Assembly (NCBI GenBank): GCA_036365515.1
Contig: CM070877.1
Span: 85,860,022 to 85,924,021 of the forward strand
Length of the DNA: 64,000 nucleotides
DNA from: Torymus aiolomorphi
Lineage: Eukaryota > Arthropoda > Insecta > Hymenoptera > Torymidae
Direction: 5' to 3'
The notes beneath the pieces are model-generated. The model saw only the letters and a program-made list of their open reading frames with translations. It did not search any database and had not been told where the DNA came from. Positions 23,811 through 33,875 of the stretch are shown here, piece after piece. The position numbers and the translations under genes were made by a program. Within the stretch, counting starts at the first letter, position 1. Each line of letters opens with the position of its first letter.

Positions 23811-24299
23811 GCGCAGCAACTCAAGCGATATGTCTCCGCAGAAGAGCCCAAGGACTATTTGCAAAAAGGTAGTCCGGAAGTAGCCCCATCGCTACCACCG
23901 CGGGACTCTTCAGTCCAACGTGGCGCACCAGCGGACGATAGAGGTAGCCAGGGGAATGTAGAGCCCCGGGCGACGGCTAAGAGGCGCGGTCCACCTCGTA
24001 AGACCATGCTATTAGTTAGGCCAGGAAAACGTGCGAGCGACGGCCGACCTACGCATGTGGTCGGTCCAACGGAGTCCAAGCGAGGCCCAGGGAGGCTAAA
24101 GGGCTTTCAAAGGCCAGGGAGCGTCCAAAAAGCGCTAACTGTGCCGTCCGTACTAACCCGTGTTCGTCATTTTTTCCGATCCTCATACTCACCCCTTTCC
24201 GGGATCAATTTGCATGTTGCAGGTCATGCCAAGCCTGACTCCAGAGGTAGCGGAGACGGCGAAGCGGGTGATCGCTGGATTAATCCAGTGTCAACGTGA
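23811..24299 (+). CDS. C-terminal tail of gypsy pol
   Basis: The frame that carries the integrase GPY/F-like module runs on to a stop at 24299. It is rich in proline, arginine and glycine, with repeated KRGP-type motifs and no domain I recognise. Its end overlaps the start of the third frame by about 70 to 140 bases. Confidence 0.55.
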   Translation, partial: AQQLKRYVSAEEPKDYLQKGSPEVAPSLPPRDSSVQRGAPADDRGSQGNVEPRATAKRRGPPRKTMLLVRPGKRASDGRPTHVVGPTESKRGPGRLKGFQRPGSVQKALTVPSVLTRVRHFFRSSYSPLSGINLHVAGHAKPDSRGSGDGEAGDRWINPVST

Positions 24300-25216
24300 T
24301 CCCGCCGTCGTCGACTTCCTGGAGCAGATGGTGGAGGGGATTGATGCGGTGACGCTGAAACCTCCACCAGTGGAAGAACCATCCACCCTCATGATTGAGA
24401 TAGAGGCACCGGAGCCAAGAAGGGGACCTTCGAGGCCGGCCGACCCAGGCGCCGGTCCGTCCCCGCTCCGGCGACCTCATCCCCCGAAGGAGCAGCGGAA
24501 GGGGTGTGGGACCCGGCCTCAAGAAGATGCACCAGCCGAGCCGACTAGTGCTGGCCGAGGCCCCGAAGAGAAGGCGGCCCGAGCCCATCATTGTGCGCCG
24601 GAAGTTGACGCCGGCGCGACTCGGGCCGCACAAGGAAAAGAAGCAGATGCTCCGACCCAGGCCCGAAATGGAGCACCGACCGATGGAGTCGGTGCGGCCT
24701 GGTTCCCGGTGGAGCAGGCCCTGGAGGAGGCGCGGCGCCTCAGCAAGTCCTCGCGCGATGCGGAGGACGCTGACCTGTCCGCACTGGAGGATTTTCTCCA
24801 GTGCCACGGTGAGGCCGGCGTCAAGCCGGCAATGGGTCGGAATGGCCCAAGGCCGACGAGAAGAGCTCGCGGCCACCGCAGAGGCCAGGGTTGCCAGGCT
24901 GCGCCGCGCCGCCTTGCAGAAGGAGGAGGAGGCTCGTCTGGCACGTGCGCAGGAGCGCATGGAAGAGGCCAGGCGAGCCAGGGAAAAGGCGGAGGAGACG
25001 GCGCGTCGGGCCAAAGAAGAGGCCCAGCGACGTCTCCTACGAGAAGAGGAGTGCCTCCAAAGGGCGCTCGAAGAAGAGCAGGCGGCCCGGGAGGCGTTAA
25101 ATGCACAGGCTCTATCCCAGTGCTTCATGTGTGGCGAGCTTGGGGTAAAGATGTCGAAGCATTGCCCCAACCAAGCTCGCCACAAGGGACGCCGGACTTA
25201 CTCCCGGGCCAGCTGA
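24229..25216 (+). pseudogene. gypsy third reading frame, charged coiled-coil protein with terminal Cys motif
   Basis: Downstream of pol, where envelope would lie in some gypsy elements, is a coding stretch starting MPSLTPEVAETAKRVIAGL. A likely splice acceptor, TTGCATGTTGCAG, ends at 24222 just before it. The middle is proline- and arginine-rich. The end (about 24850-25090) is a long E/A/R-rich predicted coiled coil, then QCFMCGELGVK...HCPNQARH and a stop at 25214-25216. The N-terminal part and the coiled coil are in different frames, so a shift near 24840 is needed. No signal peptide, transmembrane helix or furin site is visible, so it is not an envelope. The Cys/His end recalls a Gag zinc knuckle; a nucleic-acid-binding accessory protein is possible but unproven. 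Confidence 0.5.
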
Positions 25217-25407
25217 AGAGGGCTAAGCCCCGAAGAGTTTTTTTTATGTTGTTTTTTAATAAAAATAAAAAAAATAAAATCCAGTGACTCCAATTCTTGC
25301 TAATTCCCTTTTCGAACCTCCTTCTCCTAAAGCCTTACCACCAACCGTATAGGTACGACGACGGCCATGGATGGCAGAGCTGCTCATAGGTCCCCTAAGC
25401 AGCGTCT

Positions 25408-25421
25408 GGCGGGGAGGGGGG
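25408..25421 (+). promoter_or_regulatory. gypsy polypurine tract
   Basis: GGCGGGGAGGGGGG immediately precedes the 3' LTR, the expected plus-strand primer site. Confidence 0.85.
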
Positions 25422-26409
25422 TGTAACGCGTGCGCGAGTTAGGTAATTATAGATTCTAATTACCCGCGCCGAGCAGGCGTGCTCACTGGGGGCGCGAGCG
25501 CGCGAGCATTCTGACCGGATAAGACCGGTCTCGCGACGCGTAATATGCCCGTCGCGTACCCGCGAAGCTGCTACGGCTTTATAGGAGTCACAGCAGCCAT
25601 CTTCGTGTCTCTCGTAAGTTACCTCGTCCGCGCCGTCCTATCTTTTTAGAATTACCGCGAGTGTAGTGGAGGGCGCCGAGATTGTGTGTACTGGTGAAAG
25701 AGAGACAGAGAGAGAGAGCGATCCCGAGCCGCGCCAGCCACACGAGACAGCGAGCGAGGAGCCGGCAGCCAGCCCGCCTGCCGACCCGATAAAGCGAGAG
25801 AGCAGTAGCGCGCAATTACTGTGCGAGCGAGAGAGCGAGAGAGAGCCTAGTGCACCGGCTGCTCCTTCCTAACGTAACGAAATCGCCCCGTGCAAGCTTT
25901 CTGTGCCATTTATATGCGGGTGTGTGTCTGCCCGTCGTACTTTAACACCGTGCGCGAGTTTAGCAGCTTCGCCGCGCGCCGTATCGTTCGCACGTTTGAA
26001 TATTAACGGTCGCGCACGAACTAACTCATAATTGTTTTAATAAGCACGTGCGTTGTGCATGTAATCATTATTGGTTTTAATATACTGTGATATCTAGTTA
26101 CTCGTCGCGTTGTTCATTACAACCTGTCCTTCTCCCGGATACCGCCGCCTCCGCGGGAAAACGACTCCGCCGGTCGTTTTCATATCTGAGCGTAGCGGCC
26201 GCGCGCTTTACTCTTCGAGTGCGCACTTTTCACTCAGCGATCAAATTAGTTGGAAAGCGAAGTTCGCGTGCGATCTTCGCGTTGTTTTCGGGATTCCAGG
26301 AGCAGATCCCCGGGCAAGTCATTTTAGTCTGACACCCGCGGCACCGTGTTCTAGGGCATCGCTGGCCTGTGGCTTGTTGGGATTTTTCCCTACTAGCCAT
26401 CCTGTTACA
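25422..26409 (+). repeat. gypsy 3' LTR (988 bp)
   Basis: Starts TGTAACGCGTGCGCGAG and ends CCTGTTACA. It shares its first roughly 280 and last roughly 200 bases with the 5' LTR; the middle (about 25710-26215) is absent there. Several point differences from the 5' LTR show the insertion is not recent. Confidence 0.9.
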
Positions 26410-26732
26410 TCCTAAAATAAAAGAACATTTCTTGTTAACAAGAGTGTGAAAGTATGTATCATCGGGTGGGAGGAAAAAGGAGCTATTTCAAAAAAGCGTT
26501 GAAAAAGGAGCTATTTCGAATGAGCTTTGAAAAAGGAGCTATTTCGAATGAGAGCCCAAGAAGAAGCTATCTCGGAAGTCATTTTTTTTTCTCAAAATTT
26601 AAGTTGGCAATACTGTAGTATAGAGAAGAATATGTTTAATATTAACATGGTCTTTTAACTATTGACATGCCATTGTAACTATTAACATATATATTTTAAT
26701 AGTTACAATGCCACGATAAATATCAACGTTCT
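26410..26732. other. non-coding stretch with a short tandem repeat
   Basis: Three to four imperfect units containing AAAAAGGAGCTATTTC lie at about 26474-26580. The rest is AT-rich with nothing recognised. Confidence 0.6.
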
Positions 26733-27190
26733 GATAAAATATTTTTCTCAGTAAAGAAAAACACATACACATTTTTAGATTACGCTTACATACGATCAAT
26801 TATATTATATTCTTTAACTGCTTTTATTTCATTAGTTCTAGATAATAATTCAAGAATTCATGAGGAATCAAATTATGATTAATCATATATTGAAGATCCT
26901 TTTTTTTTGTCCAGATCTAGCAACAACTTTAAGAAATTTGATGTCCCGATATAGCGAATTAGCTGTCTAAACGAATTGTTATGAGGAAAGTTGTTGCTAG
27001 ATCTGGACAAAAAAAAGAATCTTCAATATATGATTGATCACAATTTGATTCCTCATAAATTCTTGAATTACTATGTAGAACTAATGAAATAAAAATAGTT
27101 AAAGAATATAATATAATGGATCGTAAGTAAATGTATTCTAAAAATGTGTGAGTGTGTTTTTCTATACTAATAAGAAAAATATTTTATCAA
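26733..27190. mobile_element. palindromic MITE-like element
   Basis: About 458 bp with inverted arms near 190 bp. Outer ends read GATAAAATATTTTTCT and its inverse; inner arms meet around CCAGATCTAGCAACAACTTT and its inverse. No coding capacity and no clear target duplication. Confidence 0.75.
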
Positions 27191-27383
27191 AATAAGCTTC
27201 CGTATTTTCGAATAATATTATCGTTAATAATTTTTCGAATGCTTGCTATGCATTTTGCTGAGTAGCTACATTATGGAAAATTAACCGAACGAGAATTGAA
27301 TATTTATTATTAATATATTTTGATTATCGTTTTATACTTCATATATTGTATATAAGTTTCATATATTATTTATTTATAATTAC

Positions 27384-27490
27384 TTTTTTATATTTTTAAA
27401 GTTTTTACTTTTTTATATTTTTAAAGTTTTTACTTTTTTATATTTTTAAAGTTTTTACTTTTTTATATTTTAAAAGTTTTTAGATTTTTA
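27384..27490. repeat. 25-bp tandem repeat, about four copies
   Basis: Units of the form TACTTTTTTATATTTTTAAA plus GTTTT are nearly identical until the last copy. Confidence 0.8.
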
Positions 27491-27511
27491 TTTTTTAAAG
27501 TAGTTTCAAGA

Positions 27512-29265
27512 AATCCAGATTCAAGAAATAGAGTAGCAGGAACTAATAAAAAGAGAAAATTTGGAAATAAATACATAAAAAGAGAAAATTGGAAGAAAAA
27601 AAAAATGTAAAGTTGCATATCAACAGCGCAGTGTAAGTGGACAATTTTTATCAGATCCACTTGCAAGGAATGAAAACGTAAATTTTTCAAGATCAAGCAA
27701 AAAGCTAAGATCAGAATCAGTCTTAGTGGAAGTTAGTGATGTCAGCAATACAATAATTGATGTATCTATTCTGTTCCCAAAATTGCAAAAAGTTTTAGTT
27801 TGTCAAGCTTGCCATGGAGCTATTACCTTTTCTGAAGTGGATGTAAGAGGACTTTGCAGCAAAATAGTTATAACATGTGTTGCATGTTACAAAGCTACTT
27901 TCATTGACACCAGCAAGAAAGGAGGAAACAAGTCTAATGCTTATGAAATTAATAAACGGAGTTTGTTGGCAGCAAGAACTTTAGGACATGGATTGAGTGG
28001 ACTAAAAACCTTTTGCGGTGTAATGGATTTGCCTCAACCAGTTTCTCACAGCAACTTTGATCATATGAACTTCGAATTAAAAACAGTGAGTAAAGAAGTT
28101 ATGACCAACCAGTGAGTAAAGAACAGTGACCAAAGAGTCTATGAAAGCAGCTGCGGAAGAAAATTTTACCCCCGAAAGTCAAGAAAACAATAAGATGATT
28201 GTATCTGGCGATGGTACATGGAGAAAAAGAGGATATGTTTCACTGCAAGGTTTCTGAAGTTTGACTCGACGTGAAAATGGAAAAGTGATAGATATGGTTC
28301 CAAAACAAAGTTTCTGTCGAGCATGTGAAGAACATCCAAGAAGAAGATACTGAAGAATATAGGGAATGGAGTGAAAACATCAAGAAGTTTGTTCAGCTAA
28401 TTACTCCGGAAGCTCTGGAAAAATGGAGGTGGGTGGTATTGTAGACATTTTCAAAAGATCAGAAGAAATGTATGAAATCAAATATGATTATTATGTAGGA
28501 GATGCTGATTCAAAAGTTTATAAAGCTGTATGCGACGATAAGCCATATGGAGAAGATTTTACCATTGAAAAGAAAAGAATGTGTTGGCCATGTACAAAAG
28601 AGGATGGGAACGCGCTTGAGAAACTTGAAAGCAAGTTACTCTGGCAAAAAGTTATCAAATTGCGGATCTATTGGAGGAAGAGGACGATTAACAAGTCAAG
28701 TGATTGATCTATTTACCAGATATTATGGAAAAGCAATCAGGGAGCATAGTGATTCACACGATAAAATGTCAAAAGCTATTTGGGCGACATTTTACCACAA
28801 GTCACCTACAGATGCCAAACCTCAACACCACTTGTGTCCTAAAGGAACAAATAGTTGGTGTAAATGGCAACAAGCCAAGACCAAAAAGAAGTTAAAAAAA
28901 CTTTAAACACAAGTCCAGCATTCCAAATGCGATAATGGAAGTTAACAAACTAATTTATCAAGATCTGACAAACAAGACCTTGCTGGAAATTAGTGCCCAA
29001 AACATCCTTCAGTGGCCTAGCAGTTCTTGAAATTGGAGTAAACATTGCTCTAATTTGCTTCAATGATGGCAAAAATGCTTTTCTCAAATTAATGAATAGA
29101 TTCGACGTAAAACCAGGTACAGCTGATATTAAATGGGCCAAAACTGCAGATGAAGAGAGTTTTATATGCTGAAAGAAGAGCAGCATCAGCAACATATGAG
29201 GTTCGTAAAACTAGAAGAAAGAGAACCTTTCCTGAAGATGACTGTTATGAAGCTGGTGCACAATA
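27512..29265 (+). pseudogene. Mutator-type transposase pseudogene
   Basis: Pieces in several frames give the order typical of a transposase family common in arthropods (Mutator-like transposase domain). A basic N-terminus (about 27515-27640) is followed by a cysteine-rich segment (LVCQACHGAI, ITCVACYKA; 27800-27900) and FCGVMDLPQP near 28011. Then come SGDGTWRKRGYVSLQGF (28205-28255), VGDADSKVYKAV (28497-28532), ECVGHVQKRMGT (28579-28614), GRGRLTSQVIDLF, RYYGKAIREH, and a conserved CPKGTNSWCKW (28832-28864). Frame changes occur near 28120, 28260, 28400, 28570, 28640 and beyond 28905. A 20-odd-base local duplication around 28086-28130 accounts for one break. No terminal repeats were found around it. 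Confidence 0.75.
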
Positions 29266-29269
29266 GACA

Positions 29270-30485
29270 TTTCACTTTAGTTTTATAAACTCCAATGAAA
29301 TATACAAGTAAGTTTCAAACATATACTAATAGCTATATACTGCACTGTCAAATTTATTATATTTTATAATATTATTTATTGTTTTTATCTGTGCAGTATG
29401 AGAAATAACAGAGCAAATGTACACAGAGCAAGCTACTGCTACTGACATACTCCTTCAGCAGATGAGCTGACTGTCAGTTTGTCGGGTTAGGCCTGATTTC
29501 ATGACCCTCTTAATTGGACAAATTTTGACACATGGCGCATTTCGAGTTCAATTTTTAATAGGAGAAATATAGGTGAGTGCAGATTTTGTTATACAAAATA
29601 ATTTAGTTTACAAAATCAGTGAAAATAAAATTTAAAAAATGAATAAAACTAGAAAATTGATAAATATTTTTATTTCTGTAACAAAGCATAGCCAACTAAA
29701 TTTTTTAAAATATTATTAGAAAAATTATTACTAAATATCAGATAGTACTTGAAATAATATTTCTTTTAATAAAATTAATTTTAGCTGTGAATATAAATAG
29801 ATATTAGAATGAAATCTATGTAAAAACTTTAAACTCATTTTTCTCGTATATTTAATTTTTGAGATTTCTAGAGTATTTGCCGCAGGTTTGCTTGCGCATA
29901 GAACTTCCTTCAACCTTCCTCTAGAGACAATACGGATTGGATTATCCATAAAAATGCATAAAGATAAATTAAAGTGAATGTTACGTAGGTAACATTTACT
30001 ATAATATGTAAAAAATACTAATATTATCAACTTTATTGTTATTAATAATTAAAATTTTTTTCAGAAAAGTAGTCCGTATTGTCTGTAGTATTCACAAAAA
30101 TAATATAGTTTGAACTCTCGAAGACCGTCAATGATAATCCGTTGCTGATAAAACCTGCGGCAAAGGTATAAACAGATTATAATTTAAGTTTTTCAAGAAT
30201 TAACTGTAACAAGGAGTTTTTCAGTAAAGTGGACCAGATCAATGTGGCAAAATGTACTATAATACATGCTACTTTATGTATAAAAAGAGAAATTTAATAA
30301 AAATGAATTTATCTATTTTTACTAACAATAATTAATTTATTGTTTTTTACAGCTTTTAACTCAGGCTGGCCCCCATAATAGTGGTTTTATTTAGAAATAC
30401 TATTATAGAAGAAACTGTCAAAAGTTCATAACTTTGGCCATTATTTAATATTTCTAATTTAAAAGTAAATATTCGTACACAAAAT
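29270..30485. other. AT-rich stretch without recognised gene
   Basis: Long A/T-rich DNA with a few short open frames (such as 29731-30030 minus) that show no motif. Nothing else is supported. Confidence 0.5.
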
Positions 30486-30764
30486 AAAGATTTTGCCGCA
30501 TTTAGTAGATATTGGAGAAGGTATAATTAATCGGTTTTTTATTCCTGATAAATGGATTTCAAATGACGTTTGCCATGAAGTTTATAAAAACATTAAGAAA
30601 AATTATCATAGAAAAAATATTTATGGATTTATCAACAAAAGTAATCAGCCATTAAATTAATCCTTATTCGATAATTTTAACTCATGATTTATAAAAATCA
30701 TTACCATTTTCTTAAACGGAGTTGGCGAGCGGGGCGAGCAGGGAGGCGAAGCCCCGCTAGTATA
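30486..30764 (+). mobile_element. Helitron 3' end with helicase remnant
   Basis: The short frame at about 30490-30655 reads LPHLVDIGEGI...FIPDKW...NDVCHEVYKNI, matching the type of Pif1-like helicase carried by Helitrons and resembling the fragment at 44494-45160 in this window. It is followed by a hairpin with arms GCGGGGC and GCCCCGC (30728-30758) and then TAGT before an AT-dinucleotide run. A hairpin just before CTAG with insertion before T is the hallmark of Helitron 3' ends. The helicase is internally deleted. Confidence 0.65.
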
Positions 30765-31414
30765 TATATATATATATATACGTATATGAGGAATAGCACT
30801 TGTATCTTATGTATATAGATATAGTAACCCATGTACTATACCTGTTCCCTGTTCCTTATTACGTGTAACGAACGCGCCATAGTCGATAAGACGGTCTATA
30901 TAGATGGCTCGATTCAAACGGAGTTTATTATAGCAGCTAGACGGTTTATTTATAAAATTATATGAGCAATCTAAGTTTAAATATCAAAATTGAATAGTAA
31001 TTGTCTAGTTTCAAAGGGAAATTAGCGACCTAGAGAAGTATAATTGTACATGAACTCGATTTGTCAAACAGAGGAAAGTATTATAAAAAATGCAAATAAC
31101 GCTAAATTATGTTTCTAACGATAAATGTTAAAATAAATCAAATTAAATAATTATATGAAAATTATGACATTAGAAGTAGGTTTTCGGGTAGAAAAATGGC
31201 TAAAAAATAGTTTAAAACTATAAAAACAAATCGATCTTTTGGCCAAAAATCGGTATCTTCTTCCCTTAAAATTATGACAACAGCTTCTTAGTTAGCGGAC
31301 ACAAAAATCTCCGAATGGTGTAACGGATCTTTTGATCTTTTTATTCCCGTATAGTTGTTCATGGGAAAGGAATCAAAAAGTTTTATTATTCTGTCGTGGA
31401 AATCCGCTCATTCT
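30765..31414. other. non-coding stretch without recognised gene
   Basis: Starts with an AT dinucleotide run next to the Helitron terminus, followed by AT-rich sequence with no convincing frame. Confidence 0.5.
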
Positions 31415-32050
31415 CAATTAAAAAATTGCTCGAAAAATGATTTAACTAAGTGAGAGAATGTCAGCGCGCTTTGTGGACTTGCGAATGCCTCTCAGCCGGG
31501 TGAGGATCGAGAACCAATTTTTTCTTCTCTTATGAGAAAGCAGAAGTCGCTACATTAAAAAAGAGCTGGCAAAATCATTCAATTAAGTCTACCGTTCGGA
31601 CAAGTATCGATAGCCAGTCGATTTTTTACCGTCTTGGTAAGAAAGCTGAAGTAGCTACATAAAAAAGAGTCATAAAACAATGTGTGCATGAAAGTAGATG
31701 TTCGGTCAAGAATCAATAGTTAATCAATTTCTTATCCCCTTGCAAGAAATCTGTACCCGCTAAATGAAAAATGAATTTTTAACAATTTATCATTGAAGCG
31801 GGTGAACGTTAGCACAGTCCACGCACCTGTGTGCCTCTCTCGATTCGTCACGAATAGTGAGAAATTTGAATTCCAATCCTCGTGTGGGATAGCTGAAACG
31901 CCACATTAGAAAAGAGCTAGAATAATCTTTTAATACAGCAAAATAATGTTACCGCGCTTGTGTAAGACTCGCATTTGGCCAGGTATTGATAGACAATTTA
32001 TCTCTTATCTTATTATAATTCTGATTCCAAGCAGTGGGCTTAAATTTACT
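31415..32050. repeat. degenerate tandem array, about 110-145 bp units
   Basis: Five to six diverged units can be aligned by eye on the recurring order: GATAG(C/T)CA-like start, an AT-rich block, AAGAAAGCTGAAGTAGCTACAT, then AAAAAAGAGCT and a G/C-richer spacer. Clear units begin near 31508, 31615, 31722, 31850 and 31990. Confidence 0.6.
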
Positions 32051-32332
32051 AGGAAAATAACTAATTAGCTTCTGTGACACGGCTTTCATTTTCGCTTGCA
32101 AGCGCAAAGATGGATATGTTTTTACTAAAGATCATTCTTCCCCTCTTGAATTTCCGCAAGCAGCGGCGTGGGCGGTGGGAAAGACAGACGGTGCGGGAAT
32201 CTCCCCACCACACACTCCACCTCTTCCACATCCCGCCAACGCCACGTGCTCATTGGCCTGATAAACACTTCTAATTAATTAATTACGGAAAATCTAAGGG
32301 TCGTATAGCTTAACTTATTATAACGCTATAAC
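32051..32332. other. non-coding stretch without recognised gene
   Basis: A 66-codon open frame at 32074-32274 has no recognisable feature. Nothing else seen. Confidence 0.4.
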
Positions 32333-32345
32333 TTATTCAGACTTT
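32333..32345 (+). repeat. 13-bp target duplication, left of the Penelope pair
   Basis: TTATTCAGACTTT occurs here and again at 38026-38038, exactly outside the inverted Penelope pair. Confidence 0.75.
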
Positions 32346-32401
32346 AAATAGTTGAGAACGATCTTTGGAGGCAAAAAATTGAAAAGATCTTAGGTCTTTA
32401 T

Positions 32402-32445
32402 GGTAACGTTTCGTTGGCTTAGTACGCCAACCTCATCAGGCCTTT
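32402..32445 (-). ncRNA. hammerhead ribozyme-like motif, left Penelope copy
   Basis: On the minus strand: CTGATGAG, a stem II formed by GTTGGC and GCCAAC around a 7-base loop, then GAAAC followed by GTT. These are the conserved parts of a hammerhead core. The ACGT at the GAAAC junction is self-complementary, so stem III would form best between two motifs, as known for Penelope-like elements. Stem I is short and partly mispaired in this copy. Confidence 0.7.
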
Positions 32446-32913
32446 ATTCAAACACAGAAATAACTTAACATGTAAAACTTTTTTTTTAAACAATTAAATA
32501 ACAAAGTATAAATACAAAAATCAAAATTACCGTTATAAACGTATATATCATACGTCGACCAGATGTTATTCTCGACTGAAAACAATAACACGTACACTGT
32601 ATTTATATACTCTGGACGATGTTTACATAAAGAGTTATACAGCATCAAGTTCGTTAATAATAGGAAAATACATTGTACTTAGTCTTTGGATATCTTTCTG
32701 TTTATTAATACTATTTTGATTGCTTTTTATATAGATCATTTCGGAAATCAGTCTTTTTTTGTAATTGCTTTCAAAATCTAAAACAGACGTATTTTCCGAA
32801 TCGAACTCATGTTTGTTTTCCAATCGATGTGCACTGACAACAGAATCTTTATTTTTGTTTGTTTTATGCTCATTAATGCGTGTGTTTAACGATCTTTTAG
32901 TTTCTCCTATGTA

Positions 32914-33875
32914 CGAGATCTGTCCCAAAAGTATCCGACCTGCATTCATATCTTCGCGCCACAACACTTAGGCGATCTCTGTGGGGTATGAACGTTACCA
33001 GTAACTCCTAACCTTCTCCTTCAGATGCCTTAGTTACCGGTGAGACGCCTTAGTTCCCGCGCAGCGTGTATTTCTTTACTACGTCTTTTTGGCATTTGTC
33101 GGATTTTGTTCATTGCTAAAAATGACGAAAAGAACCGAAGAGCGAACTTGCAAATCGCTCAGGACAATCTGGAAATGATCAATAGTGATGAAAATTTACT
33201 CAAAAAGCTTATTACTGGTGATAAATCATGGGTTTATGGTTATGATCCTAAAACAAAACAACAGTCTTCGCAGTGGAAGCTTCATCCGAGCCTCGGCCGA
33301 AAAAAGCCCGTCAAAGTCGAAGCAACGTTAAATCAATGTTGATAGTTTTTTTCGGTTATGAAGGCGTTGTGCACCACGAATATGCTCCTACAGGTCAGAC
33401 GATCAACAAAGAGTACTACGTTGAAATTTTGAAAAGACCAAGTGATGCAATCAGAAGAAAACGGCCGCACTTTTGGCAAACCGGTAACTGGCTTCTTCAC
33501 CAGGGCAATGCTCCAGCACATGCATCAAACCTTGTGCAGCAGTATTTATCAAAACACAGTGTTGCACAGCTTTGCCAGCCTCCATACAGTCCCGACATAG
33601 CTCCATGCGACTTCTGGCTATTTCCTCGATTGAAAATGCCGCTTAAAGGACACCGATTCGACGACAAAGAGACTGTTGAAAATAATGCAAAGAATGCATT
33701 AAAAGCGATTCCAAAAACTGACTTTCAAGACTGCTTTAGGAAGTGGAAGCATCGATATGAGCATGCTGTTCAATCAAATGGGGACTACTTTGAAGGATGC
33801 TGCCAACCGGATGACGAAGAATAAGTCAAGCGCCGAGAAATCGAGACAGGTAGGATACTTTTGGGACAGACCTCG
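32914..33875 (+). mobile_element. mariner element nested in the left Penelope copy
   Basis: Terminal repeats CGAGATCTGTCCCAAAAGTA on the left and, inverted, CGAGGTCTGTCCCAAAAGTA on the right. Left flank TA (32912-32913), right flank CA (33876-33877). The right Penelope copy shows the empty site at 37410-37425 with a single TA, proving the insertion and showing the right TA mutated. At 962 bp it is shorter than the usual roughly 1.3 kb because the N-terminal half of the gene is deleted. Confidence 0.9.
33115..33824 (+). pseudogene. mariner transposase, truncated
   Basis: Transposase of the Tc1/mariner superfamily, DD34D type. The frame from about 33115 contains the first catalytic aspartate (ITGDKSWVYGYD). 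A one-base shift near 33290-33300 moves the rest to the frame ending at 33824. The second catalytic position reads HQGNAPAH, with Gly in place of Asp. The third is kept (YSPDIAPCDFW), followed by the usual C-terminus ending YFEG. The N-terminal helix-turn-helix DNA-binding region is missing. Dead on three counts. Confidence 0.9.

Larger units (their letters stand above)
10100..26409 (+). mobile_element. gypsy-type LTR retrotransposon, split by element B
   Basis: Two related LTRs (10100-10606 and 25422-26409), a primer-binding site, a polypurine tract and gag-pol in the order protease, reverse transcriptase, RNase H, integrase define a gypsy element. Without the 6.9-kb insertion in its leader it would be about 9.4 kb. 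The coding strand is clearly richer in G+C than the surroundings. Frames are broken in gag, integrase and the third frame, so the copy is dead. Confidence 0.9.

Noticed and set aside
24280..25185. 301-codon minus-strand open frame
   Set aside because: Antisense to the GC-rich gypsy third frame; low-complexity Ser/Arg/Ala content and no motif. It is a shadow of codon bias.
24160..25287. Envelope gene of the gypsy element
   Set aside because: No signal peptide, membrane segment or cleavage site; composition is coiled coil and proline-rich.
26110..26415. Open frames inside the gypsy 3' LTR
   Set aside because: LTR sequence in a region absent from the 5' LTR; no conserved protein features.
32074..32274. 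66-codon open frame
   Set aside because: No recognisable domain; overlaps the end of the degenerate array.
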